Assembly: GCF_002959755.1 (NCBI RefSeq)
Contig: NZ_PPCW01000005.1
Location: 315,001-379,000 of the forward strand
Length of the DNA: 64,000 bases
Source: Veillonella sp. T11011-6
Lineage (GTDB): Bacteria; Bacillota; Negativicutes; Veillonellales; Veillonellaceae
Direction of reading: 5' to 3'
Shown: positions 54,075 through 63,127 of the stretch, piece after piece
Numbering within the stretch: position 1 is the first letter of the stretch
How the letters are laid out: the number at the start of each line of letters is the position of its first letter
Position numbers and translations under genes: made by a program
Notes under the pieces: model-generated
Databases searched by the model: none
Seen by the model: only the letters and a program-made list of their open reading frames with translations
Told to the model about the DNA's origin: nothing

Positions 54075-54105
54075 GCTGAAAATGTAAGGGGAAAGGGCTA
54101 AACTG

Positions 54106-54867
54106 TTGAATTGGCTAGAATCGATAGGACGAGCTGTAATGAACGGCCTATCACAGATGGGGAGTGCTACATTATTGGTGTGGCACACAATTAGACAACT
54201 GAAAATGATTAATCTGTGGCATGTGTTTCAGCAGATGGCTCACTTAGGCGTAGATTCGTTGCCGATTATCAGTTTAACGTTACTCTTTGCTGGTGCAGTT
54301 ATGACCTTACAGATTACAGATGTATTGATTACATATGGTGCACAAAGCACTGTAGGTGGTCTTATGGCTGTTGCTATGGGACGTGAATTAGGTCCCATCT
54401 TAGTAGGGGTAGTACTAGCTGGCCGTGTTGGCGCTGCCATCACGGCTGAAATTGGTACAATGAAGGTAACCGAACAAATCGATGCGCTTCGTGTTATGGC
54501 TGTCGATCCTATTGGTTATCTTGTGGTACCTCGTGTAGTAGCATGTATGATTATGGTGCCTATATTGGCGTTTTATGGTGTAGTAATTGGCATTGCAGGT
54601 GGTTACTTTGTGGCTACTGCAATTAAGGGTTTAGCGCCAAGTACCTATTTAGATTCTATTCAAATGTTTTCTACTATTTCAGACTTCACATTAGGCTTAG
54701 TTAAGTCCAGTGTGTTTGGTGCTGTTATTGCATTGGTAGGCTCCTATAAGGGGATGGAAACTAAAATGGGCGCAGAAGCCGTAGGCTTCTCCACAACTAG
54801 TTCTGTAGTAACTAGTATTATTTTAGTATTTGTATTAAATTACTTTTTGTCTACTTTGTTATATTAG
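54106..54867 (+). CDS. mlaE: MlaE-family permease of the phospholipid ABC transporter
   Basis: A 253-residue inner-membrane permease. GRELGPILVGVVLAGRVGAA and EIGTMKVTEQIDALRVM are the strongly conserved MlaE motifs; five helices are predicted. It forms the channel for lipid movement between the membranes with MlaF (ATPase) and MlaD. The start is TTG at 54106, nine bases after AAGGGGAAAGGG; the first ATG lies 11 codons on. Order mlaE-mlaF-mlaD is tight. No MlaB or MlaC gene is present. Confidence 0.93.
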   Translation: MNWLESIGRAVMNGLSQMGSATLLVWHTIRQLKMINLWHVFQQMAHLGVDSLPIISLTLLFAGAVMTLQITDVLITYGAQSTVGGLMAVAMGRELGPILVGVVLAGRVGAAITAEIGTMKVTEQIDALRVMAVDPIGYLVVPRVVACMIMVPILAFYGVVIGIAGGYFVATAIKGLAPSTYLDSIQMFSTISDFTLGLVKSSVFGAVIALVGSYKGMETKMGAEAVGFSTTSSVVTSIILVFVLNYFLSTLLY

Positions 54868-54887
54868 TAGATACGCTAGAGGGATTT

Positions 54888-55646
54888 ATGATAGAACTAC
54901 GCGATGTTGTAGTTGCCTATGAGTCACGTGTGATTTTAGACTCCATTAATCTTACCATTAATGATGGGGAGACGTTGGTTATATTAGGCGGTAGTGGTAG
55001 TGGTAAAAGTACATTGCTTCGCTTATTAATAGGCTTGCAGCGTCCTACATCGGGACAGATTATTGTAGATGGCACAGATATTACAACATTATCTGAAGAT
55101 GAATTTAATACAGTACGAAGAAAGATGGGGATGGTATTCCAATACTCTGCTCTGTTTGATTCTATGTCGGTAGGTGAAAATGTAGGCTTTGGTTTACGTC
55201 AACATACGGACTTAGGCGACGATGAGATACGACGCATTGTAGCAGAGCGACTAGATTGGGTCGGTTTGAAAGGGTATGAATCCTATATGCCTAACGAATT
55301 GTCAGGCGGTATGAAAAAGCGCGTTAGCTTAGCTCGCGCCATAGCGCTAGACCCAAGCTTAATCCTCTATGATGAACCTTCATCCGGCTTGGATCCTATT
55401 ACATCTGGTACGATTAGTATGCTAATTAAGGGGATGCAACAACGGCTTGGTTGTACTTCTATTGTAGTAACACATGATATGCAATCCGCGTTTTACGTGG
55501 CAAATCGCATAGCTTTACTTGATAAGGGGAAATTTGTGGAAATTTCTGATACAATAGACTTTAAGAATTCTACAAATAAAAAGGTACAACAGTTTATTCA
55601 TGGTGAAGCAGAACCAATTAATGTATCTGCGATGGGAGATGTGTAA
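54888..55646 (+). CDS. mlaF: MlaF-family ATPase of the phospholipid ABC transporter
   Basis: A 252-residue ATPase with Walker A GGSGSGKST, signature ELSGGMKKRVSLARAI and Walker B LILYDEPSSGLDP. The GMKKR form of the signature is characteristic of the MlaF/Mkl group. It powers lipid transport through MlaE. Its stop overlaps the mlaD start (TAATG), and GAGGGA precedes its ATG. Confidence 0.94.
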   Translation: MIELRDVVVAYESRVILDSINLTINDGETLVILGGSGSGKSTLLRLLIGLQRPTSGQIIVDGTDITTLSEDEFNTVRRKMGMVFQYSALFDSMSVGENVGFGLRQHTDLGDDEIRRIVAERLDWVGLKGYESYMPNELSGGMKKRVSLARAIALDPSLILYDEPSSGLDPITSGTISMLIKGMQQRLGCTSIVVTHDMQSAFYVANRIALLDKGKFVEISDTIDFKNSTNKKVQQFIHGEAEPINVSAMGDV

Positions 55647-56905
55647 TGAAGTGGACGACGGAGGCCAAGGTAGGGGCTTTCACAATAATAGGTATAGCTC
55701 TATTTATTGCGGGAATACTTTTTGTAGGTCGCATTGATATATGGGCTAAGCCACAAATGACGATTACTGGCGATTTTGCTCAAGTTAATGGCCTAAAAAA
55801 TGGCAATCAAGTTAAATATTCAGGTGTGGCCATCGGTAATGTCTCTGATATCGAGATTACTCCGCATGGTGTTGTAGTAAAAATGAAGCTTGATGAAAAA
55901 ACACAAATTCCAAGTGATTCTACGTTCACATTGGGATCAGATGGTTTTTTAGGTGATAAATTTATTCAAATTTCACCAGGTCAATCTAAGGTGTTTTTAC
56001 AAGATGGTGACTCTGTTAAGGGCGAAGGTGCAGACGCTATGGATAAAGCGATGCAAAGTGCTCAAAAGTTAATGGATGGCACCGAAAAAATGTTGCAATC
56101 TATCAATAATATTATTGGTGATCCAGCAACGCAAAATGCACTTAAACATTCCTTGCAATCTACTGCGACGATGGCTGATAATGCTGTAGCGATTACACAA
56201 AATATGGCTGATGTAACGGCACAGCTAAATCAAGCTGCTCAACAATTTAATGCAGATGGTAATGCAGGCAATGATATGCGTGCTATTTTGACTAACTTAA
56301 AACAAACTACGGATCGTGTAGATAATATGGCTCGTTCTATGGAGTCTACTGTAACTGATCCTAAAGCACAGGAAAATATTAAGGAAACATTACATAATAC
56401 GGCACAGATTTCAGCTCGCATCAACAAATTGATGGGTGGTAAAGCATATCAAACTGATGCAAGTGGAAATGTAGTAGATGGAAATAATGTTGAAAAAAAG
56501 TCATCTACTAAAGTTGAGCCTTCTGTAGATTTGTTATATAACACAACAGATGATGAATTCCGCATCAATGGTCGTGTTCGTGCTTATAATGATAAAGGTA
56601 TGGCTGAGCTTGGCCTTTCCAATATCGGCGATGGCACTAAATTCGATTTAAATGCAGGTCGATTCATTAGCTCTAAATGGCTAGTACGGGGCGGTATTTT
56701 TGAAAGTGAATTAGGACTTGGCGTTGACTATAATTTACGTGGTCCAGTTTCATTATCCGCAGCGGTATATGACCTTAACAATCGCAAATATCGTATTCGT
56801 AGTGATATACGTTTACATAAAGATACTTATGGGGTTATTCAAATGACCAGACCGTTCGGTTCCACGAATGGTGGTACCTACTTTGGTATCAAACAAGTAT
56901 TTTAA
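55646..56905 (+). CDS. mlaD: MlaD: MCE-domain protein with C-terminal outer-membrane beta-barrel
   Basis: A 419-residue protein, over twice the length of E. coli MlaD. One N-terminal membrane helix (about 9-28) is followed by an MCE domain (about 35-115, GDFAQVNGLKNGNQVKYSGV), a long helical region (about 130-265), a polar linker, and about 130 residues of alternating beta strands (FRINGRVRAYND to YFGIKQVF) ending in Phe, the outer-membrane barrel signature. Known work on Veillonella parvula describes MlaD of this design as bridging both membranes. This explains the lack of MlaA, MlaB and MlaC here. Confidence 0.92.
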   Translation: MKWTTEAKVGAFTIIGIALFIAGILFVGRIDIWAKPQMTITGDFAQVNGLKNGNQVKYSGVAIGNVSDIEITPHGVVVKMKLDEKTQIPSDSTFTLGSDGFLGDKFIQISPGQSKVFLQDGDSVKGEGADAMDKAMQSAQKLMDGTEKMLQSINNIIGDPATQNALKHSLQSTATMADNAVAITQNMADVTAQLNQAAQQFNADGNAGNDMRAILTNLKQTTDRVDNMARSMESTVTDPKAQENIKETLHNTAQISARINKLMGGKAYQTDASGNVVDGNNVEKKSSTKVEPSVDLLYNTTDDEFRINGRVRAYNDKGMAELGLSNIGDGTKFDLNAGRFISSKWLVRGGIFESELGLGVDYNLRGPVSLSAAVYDLNNRKYRIRSDIRLHKDTYGVIQMTRPFGSTNGGTYFGIKQVF

Positions 56906-56947
56906 AGACTAATACATTCACTTTAGGTGAGTATGGAGGTACATATT

Positions 56948-58408
56948 ATGAATAAAAAGGTTTTATCCTTAGGTGTAATGCTCTCCTTAGCTACTACAGG
57001 TGCAATGGCTGCTGATGTAGTTACAACTTCCGTTAATAATGGAGACCAATTAAGCAAATATCAAAAAGAAGCGATTCAATTAACACAAAAGCAATTAGCC
57101 GAAAAATCTGTTCAAGATAGTAAAACATATGAGAGCAAATTGGACCTCGATGAGACTCGTACCATAGAGTTGGCGTTGGCGAATAACCGTACAGCAAAAC
57201 AAACTAAATGGGGCTATGAAGCTGCTAAATCTGCAGTGAGCCAAGTAGCAGCAGGCAAGAACCCTAGTGTAAGCTATGGTTGGTCTGCTCAAAAAACAGG
57301 CGGTGACACTGGCCGTGGTAAATCTGGTAGTCATAACTTCTCCATTAGTGCTCCTGTATTTAATCCTCAACTCGATGCAAGTATTGATTCTGCACGTTAT
57401 ACTCGTGAAGGCACTGGCGCTAGCTATGAAGAAGCATTGCAACAAGCAAAATATGATGCTATTAGTGGCTACTATACATTGATCATGAACCGTAATCTTG
57501 TTGATGTGGCTCAACAAGCTGTTAAAGATTACCAAGGTCATGTAACAAATGTGCAAGCTCAATATAATGTTGGTTTGGTAGCAAGTTCTGATGTATTGGC
57601 TGCTAAAACAAATCTTGCTGATTCTGAAACAAATCTTGTAAAAGCGCAAAATTCTGCAAATTTAGCAGAGGCTAGCTTGAATCAAGTCATTGCATATCCT
57701 GCACAAACAGCTATTAATACAGCAGAACATGACTTACAATATAAACCTTACAATATTACGTTGGAACAAGCTAAAGCATATGCTTTGCTTCACCGTTCTG
57801 CCCTTGTAAAATCTGCTCTCGATGTAAAATCTGCAGAAGAGGCTGTAAAATCTGCTAAATCTGGCTACTTGCCAACTGTAGCTGTAAAAGCTGGTCGTGG
57901 TTATGCCGATCCAGATGGTTACTTTGGAACAAGTACAAAATCCTGGAGTGTAGGTGCTACTGCATCTTGGAGCTTATGGGATGGCGGTGCAACACAAAAT
58001 GCTATTAAAAAAGCAAATGCACAACTTGAACAAGCGAAAGAGGCTAATTTAGCTACTGTTGATGCTGTATTATTAGCAGTACAAAAAGCATACTTGAATT
58101 TGCGTTCTGCAGAGCAAACAATCCAAAGCACTCAAACTGCAGTTGCTCAAGGTCAAGAAAGCTTCCGTATTGCTACACTTCGCTATCGTGCTGGTGTTGG
58201 TACAAACCTTGATGTACTCGATGCGGAAACTAAATTAACAGATGCTCGTAATAACTATGTACAAGCTCTTTATAATTACAATATTAGCATTGCAGCTCTT
58301 GAACAATTGACAGGTGTTCCATTGAATACTCCAGTTGGACAAGGTGCAGAAATTATTGCAAACAGTGGTGCAGCTGAACAATTAGCACAACTTGGTGGCA
58401 ATCAATAA
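56948..58408 (+). CDS. tolC: TolC-family outer membrane efflux protein
   Basis: A 486-residue protein with signal peptide (about 1-22, ending GAMAAD) and two outer membrane efflux repeats (about 45-250 and 260-465). Each repeat has long helices with conserved strands (SVSYGWSAQKTG; LPTVAVKAGRGYAD). SFRIATLRYRAGVGTNLDVLDAETKL is the typical OEP C-terminal helix. It forms the trimeric outer-membrane tunnel for efflux pumps or type I secretion; no inner-membrane pump partner is in this window. The start at 56948 follows GGAGG. A terminator follows. Confidence 0.93.
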   Translation: MNKKVLSLGVMLSLATTGAMAADVVTTSVNNGDQLSKYQKEAIQLTQKQLAEKSVQDSKTYESKLDLDETRTIELALANNRTAKQTKWGYEAAKSAVSQVAAGKNPSVSYGWSAQKTGGDTGRGKSGSHNFSISAPVFNPQLDASIDSARYTREGTGASYEEALQQAKYDAISGYYTLIMNRNLVDVAQQAVKDYQGHVTNVQAQYNVGLVASSDVLAAKTNLADSETNLVKAQNSANLAEASLNQVIAYPAQTAINTAEHDLQYKPYNITLEQAKAYALLHRSALVKSALDVKSAEEAVKSAKSGYLPTVAVKAGRGYADPDGYFGTSTKSWSVGATASWSLWDGGATQNAIKKANAQLEQAKEANLATVDAVLLAVQKAYLNLRSAEQTIQSTQTAVAQGQESFRIATLRYRAGVGTNLDVLDAETKLTDARNNYVQALYNYNISIAALEQLTGVPLNTPVGQGAEIIANSGAAEQLAQLGGNQ

Positions 58409-58420
58409 TAGAATACTAAA

Positions 58421-58448
58421 AAAGACGACTTCGGTCGTCTTTTTTTTG
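58421..58448 (+). terminator. Terminator after tolC
   Basis: AAAGACGAC, TTCG loop, GTCGTCTTT, within an eight-T run. The stable UUCG tetraloop makes this a strong terminator. Confidence 0.93.
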
Positions 58449-58663
58449 TTATAGATTTATAAAGCGTAAATTCATTGTATATTTTCATTTTTATGTTATG
58501 GTAATGTTTAAAATAATTTTATCTGTAGTTATTGCAGAAAATGATTAGTAAAAAATATATTAGTTTTATAAAATTTACCCTTAAAATACTATAGTTATTA
58601 CTTTGTGTGTGGTAAGATTAGTATATATATTTATATTATTCATAATGTGTATGGGAGATCATT
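58449..58663 (+). promoter_or_regulatory. AT-rich spacer with promoter elements before tamB
   Basis: The longest gene-free stretch of the window (about 255 bases with the terminator). It holds TGG-TAAGAT at 58610-58618, a possible extended -10 for tamB, and no reading frame or structured RNA that I can recognise. Confidence 0.4.
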
Positions 58664-61600
58664 ATGACCCGTAAAAAGTGGTGCCTCATAGGGGCTGCAA
58701 TTTTAGGCTTATCTGCAGTTGGTGCTAGTATAAACCCTATAGCTCAGACCTATGTAGCACCTATGGTTAAAGAACAAGTAAATAATGCCATAAACGGATC
58801 TGTGGACTATGATTCTCTTCGTATCAATTGGAATGGTGATGTAGTTTTATCAGATGTGGTGATTAAAGATCGGGATGGTCACTTAGTAGGGACGGCGCAA
58901 GATGTAGCCGTTGGGGTTAAACTATCTGCATTACCAAGTATAATTGGGGGTAATACATCAGGGGCAACAGCTATATCGACTGTTACTGTAGAGGCACCTG
59001 ATCTTCATATATGGCAATTGAACGATGGATCTTGGAGTATAGAAAAATTAGTAAAACCATCTGATCCGAATAAATCGGGTGGTTTTGATGGTGATATTAC
59101 CATTAATAATGGCCATGTAGCGCTACGTACTAAAGATGGCATTAAACGCAATGTTGAAAACCTTGATGGTACCGTTGCTCTTAATATGAGTGGTATGTCT
59201 AAAGGGGCTTTTACTGCAGATATAGATGGTTCCTCTGTTCTTGTAAATGGCAACATTGATATGGATCATGTATCTAATTTCGATCTCTTTGTGCAAGCAG
59301 ATGAAATTGATACGGCAGGTATCATGAGTTTTATACCGCTTCGTAAAGATTTGTCAGTAACGGGTGGGAAATTACAAGACTTACATCTCAATATTAAAAG
59401 TGAAGATGGCCAATATGTTATGAGTGGCAATGTAGGCTTTAAAGGCTTAACGGGGACTTATAAACGGAGCAATACGCTTTATACGATTACCAATGGTGAA
59501 GGTCGTATTATGTTGAATCACGACCAAATTGTTATTAGTCATAGCTCTTGGCGTATTAATGATCAGGAAGCAAAGCTTAATGGTCTCATTACATTGGGAA
59601 AAGACGAAGAGTATTTAAATCTTAATGTTGTAGCCGATAAGGTGGATTTAGAAGCTATTACTGATGTAGGGGTTACTGGTATTGTTGGCGGTCGTGCGCA
59701 TATAGGAGGCACTACTGTAGCGCCTCGCGTAGACGCAACAATAGGTAGTGATGGTATTTCTTATAAAGGATATCATGTGGATCGCGTTCAAGGAAATGTG
59801 GTATACGATAATGGATTAGTTCGTATCGATGATGCCCAATTGTCTATTGGTGCTGGTAATGCTAAAGTCAAAGGTCAATACGTTGTAGATACAGGTGATT
59901 TTGACGCTATTGCCAATGTAAATGCATTATCGTTGGATACTTTTACAAAAGATTTAGCTATGCCTATTAGTGGGACCGTTGATGGTGAAATTCACGCTTT
60001 AGGGAAGAATAATCAACTTACAGATCTTGTGGGAGCGGTCCAAGGTCATCAGATTGGTGTACGTGGTGTAGTTCTAGACTCTGTAAAAGCGGATTTGACC
60101 CATAGTGATAATCTTACCAACATAACTATGGTAGGCAATATGGGAACGGGTTCCTTTAGTGGATATGGTTCTATTCAAAATGGCCAAGTGGATGCCACAG
60201 TTTCTGGTAATGCCTTGCCGTTGACATCACTTAGTCCAATCATAGGTGAAGATGTAGCTGGCACAGTTAGCACTTCTATTAATGTAAAAGGTGCCTTAGA
60301 TAACCCTAATGTGATTGGAACCGTATGGGGACAAGAGGTTCTCTATAAGGGGGCTCACTTTAATGATATTCATAGCGATATCAATCTAGATAATCATATT
60401 CTAACAATAACCAATGGTCATATTGGTGATGGTAGTGGCGGTTACGATATTACCGGTTGGTATAATATCAATACTGATGCATTAGATTTAAATGCTAAAG
60501 CTCGTGCTGTACGTATTGAAAATTTAATTCGTCCTGTAACAGATATTCCTATTACAGGTTGGTTTGAAACTGACAACCATATAACAGGGACTATTGCTAG
60601 TCCGATTGTAGAAGGGCGAGCTCATTTATGGGATGGGTCTGCCTATGGCAAGCTTATTACTAATGCTTTTGCCAAATACAACTATAAAAATGAAACATTA
60701 GAATTATATCGCTTTGATATCGAAGGTTACGGTGCAACTATTACTGGTGGCGGTACTGTATCAAAAGAAGCTATTAATATTGATTTTGAAGGTAAGAAAA
60801 TCGATATGGGTAGATTGCTCATCAATACCGATTATAAGGTGGATGGTTTACTAGCAGGCCGTGGTACTATAACGGGTTCCATGGATAACCCTCAGTTTAA
60901 TGGCTATATTTTATCAGATGCTTTATCCATTAATGGACAGCTATTGACGGATATTCATGGCCATGTTTATGCCGATAAGTCTGTTGTAAATGTACAAGAT
61001 TTTTCGTTTGCTGAATCGAATGGTGGTCGTTATGTTGCTAAAGGTGGCATGAAGCTTGACGATAGCAAACAATTATTTGGCGTTTTAGATGTTACCAATG
61101 GTAGTGTAAAGAACTTATTGGCTTTATTAGATCGAGCTGATGAGCACCTCGATGGTCAATTAAATGGCTCTGTTGAAATTGGAGGTACGAAGGACAATCC
61201 AAGTGTTATTGTAAATGGTAAAATTAACGATGTTAGCATTGATGATAAGGTAGTAGGGGATGCAACAATTGATGCTAGCCTAGCTAATCGTAAGTTTAAA
61301 ATTACCACTTTAAAACTACCTGTTGGTGAGGGCCTCATTGCTATGGGTGGTACTTTGGATCTCGATGGGCAAGCTGATTTACAAGTAGCCTTAAAGGATG
61401 TCGACATAGTGCCATTCTTACCACTTGTAGGTAAGGATATTCAAGCAACAGGCTGGGTAACAGGTGTTGTGAATGTTACTGGAGAAACTAAAAATCCTAA
61501 GGTGGAATTATCTGGTGCAGTAGAGTCCGGTTCGTTCAATGGAATTGGTATTGATGAAGGCTTTGCGTTGGCTACAATGCAAGATCATGTCATTCAAATC

Positions 61601-62950
61601 CAACGTATTCAAGGCGCTAAAGGAGGCTATAAGCTCAGTATTTATGGTAAAATTCCATTGGCGGCTCTTTATACATCTGGTTATTTAGAAGCTAGTGATG
61701 CTAAATCTATGGATGTAACAATTGACTTTAACGAAGCAGATATGGCTGTTATTCCTCTTGTTACTACTAGTGTTAAAGATGCAACGGGGCCGTTAAAGGG
61801 TGCAATTAGGCTTACAGGGACTATAGACCAACCTGAGGCATACGGCACAGTATCTGTACGTAATGGTACTATGAAATTGGCCAATGTAGATAATGAAATT
61901 ACTGGTATTGACGGAGATTTAATCTTCTCTGGACAACAAGGGGATTTCCAATCTCGTATCAATATGGGGAAAGGTAGTGCTGGTTTAGCTGCTAAGGTAA
62001 ATTGGTCTGGTCATGAGCTTACCAACTATAAGGCTGCCGTTCAACTTGATGGACTCGATGTTCGTAGCGAATATGTGAGAGGCCCATTAAATGGTGAACT
62101 TTACATTGCGGAACGTGATGGATTACCTACCTTGATAGGTAATTTGGACCTAGAAAACATCCAATTTAAGATTCCTCTTTCCTTGCAGTCTAGTGAAAGT
62201 AGCACCAACATGGGTGTAGATGTTAATATTCATGCTGGCAAGGGCGTACGCTTATATGATCGAACTCTATATAACATGTTTATCGGTGGTGATGTTCATT
62301 TCGGTGGCACATTACAAAACCCAACTGCTAGTGGCCAGTTCGATGTTAAATCTGGTACGTTCAAATACTTAAGTCATGTATTTAATATTACGAAGGGGAA
62401 TGCACACTTTGTAGGTGGTTCCTATTTACCAAACTTACAATTAGAGGCTGAAACGAATGTAAGCAACTACAATATTATGCTTGGTGTAAAAGGGACTGTA
62501 GACCATATGGATCTTACTTTGTCGTCTAATCCTAGTTTGTCTAGAAAGCAAATTATTTCCATGTTAACCTTTGGTCGTGGTGCAGATTCAAATAGTAGTA
62601 CATTGACAAATGATGATGTGAATGCTGTTGCTACAGCAGGTTTACAAATGTTTGCCTTTGGCTATGTGCAAGATGCATTGCAAAATACATTAGGTTTAGA
62701 TCGGATTAATATTACGACAGGTTCCATTGATCCTGATGAACCAACTAATAGGGCAACAGCAGGTAATTACAACATTGAAATTGGCAAATATATTGTGCCA
62801 AAAGTTATGCTTACCTATTCTCAAGGTATCAATAATAAACAAAATAAATATGGTGTGGAGTATTCTGTTAAACGAAACCTTAAATTCACTGCATGGCATA
62901 CATCGCAAGGGAACAATTATATAGGCGGCCGTTGGACAAGAAGCTTTTAA
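58664..62950 (+). CDS. tamB: TamB-like AsmA-family protein (translocation and assembly / lipid transport)
   Basis: A 1428-residue protein with one N-terminal membrane helix (about 7-25), then some 1100 residues of repeating beta strands (units such as GTVDGEIHALGKNN, GSVEIGGTKDNPSVIVNG). These would form the long hydrophobic groove of TamB/AsmA proteins. The C-terminal 350 residues are the TamB (DUF490) domain, with LTLSSNPSLSRKQIISMLTFG and ending GGRWTRSF with a terminal Phe. Such proteins span the periplasm and carry phospholipid or help Omp85 barrels. GGGAG precedes the ATG. The BamA-type gene follows, as in the diderm Firmicute outer-membrane clusters. Confidence 0.92.
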   Translation: MTRKKWCLIGAAILGLSAVGASINPIAQTYVAPMVKEQVNNAINGSVDYDSLRINWNGDVVLSDVVIKDRDGHLVGTAQDVAVGVKLSALPSIIGGNTSGATAISTVTVEAPDLHIWQLNDGSWSIEKLVKPSDPNKSGGFDGDITINNGHVALRTKDGIKRNVENLDGTVALNMSGMSKGAFTADIDGSSVLVNGNIDMDHVSNFDLFVQADEIDTAGIMSFIPLRKDLSVTGGKLQDLHLNIKSEDGQYVMSGNVGFKGLTGTYKRSNTLYTITNGEGRIMLNHDQIVISHSSWRINDQEAKLNGLITLGKDEEYLNLNVVADKVDLEAITDVGVTGIVGGRAHIGGTTVAPRVDATIGSDGISYKGYHVDRVQGNVVYDNGLVRIDDAQLSIGAGNAKVKGQYVVDTGDFDAIANVNALSLDTFTKDLAMPISGTVDGEIHALGKNNQLTDLVGAVQGHQIGVRGVVLDSVKADLTHSDNLTNITMVGNMGTGSFSGYGSIQNGQVDATVSGNALPLTSLSPIIGEDVAGTVSTSINVKGALDNPNVIGTVWGQEVLYKGAHFNDIHSDINLDNHILTITNGHIGDGSGGYDITGWYNINTDALDLNAKARAVRIENLIRPVTDIPITGWFETDNHITGTIASPIVEGRAHLWDGSAYGKLITNAFAKYNYKNETLELYRFDIEGYGATITGGGTVSKEAINIDFEGKKIDMGRLLINTDYKVDGLLAGRGTITGSMDNPQFNGYILSDALSINGQLLTDIHGHVYADKSVVNVQDFSFAESNGGRYVAKGGMKLDDSKQLFGVLDVTNGSVKNLLALLDRADEHLDGQLNGSVEIGGTKDNPSVIVNGKINDVSIDDKVVGDATIDASLANRKFKITTLKLPVGEGLIAMGGTLDLDGQADLQVALKDVDIVPFLPLVGKDIQATGWVTGVVNVTGETKNPKVELSGAVESGSFNGIGIDEGFALATMQDHVIQIQRIQGAKGGYKLSIYGKIPLAALYTSGYLEASDAKSMDVTIDFNEADMAVIPLVTTSVKDATGPLKGAIRLTGTIDQPEAYGTVSVRNGTMKLANVDNEITGIDGDLIFSGQQGDFQSRINMGKGSAGLAAKVNWSGHELTNYKAAVQLDGLDVRSEYVRGPLNGELYIAERDGLPTLIGNLDLENIQFKIPLSLQSSESSTNMGVDVNIHAGKGVRLYDRTLYNMFIGGDVHFGGTLQNPTASGQFDVKSGTFKYLSHVFNITKGNAHFVGGSYLPNLQLEAETNVSNYNIMLGVKGTVDHMDLTLSSNPSLSRKQIISMLTFGRGADSNSSTLTNDDVNAVATAGLQMFAFGYVQDALQNTLGLDRINITTGSIDPDEPTNRATAGNYNIEIGKYIVPKVMLTYSQGINNKQNKYGVEYSVKRNLKFTAWHTSQGNNYIGGRWTRSF

Positions 62951-63048
62951 GTGTATGGCTAGAGTGTGCAAATCCCATGGATATGCATATTCTAGTCATA
63001 TTAATTTCATAAAATTTGTTTAATATAGTACTCATTCCCAGTATTTTA

Positions 63049-63057
63049 TGCTATAAT
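63049..63057 (+). promoter_or_regulatory. Extended -10 promoter for the bamA-type gene
   Basis: TGC-TATAAT about 70 bases before the start at 63128, so this gene can be expressed apart from tamB. Confidence 0.6.
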
Positions 63058-63127
63058 AATAAAGATTTATTAGTCTTTATAAAACAAGATGTAAACTTTT
63101 TATGGGGATGAGTTCTAGGAGGAATTT

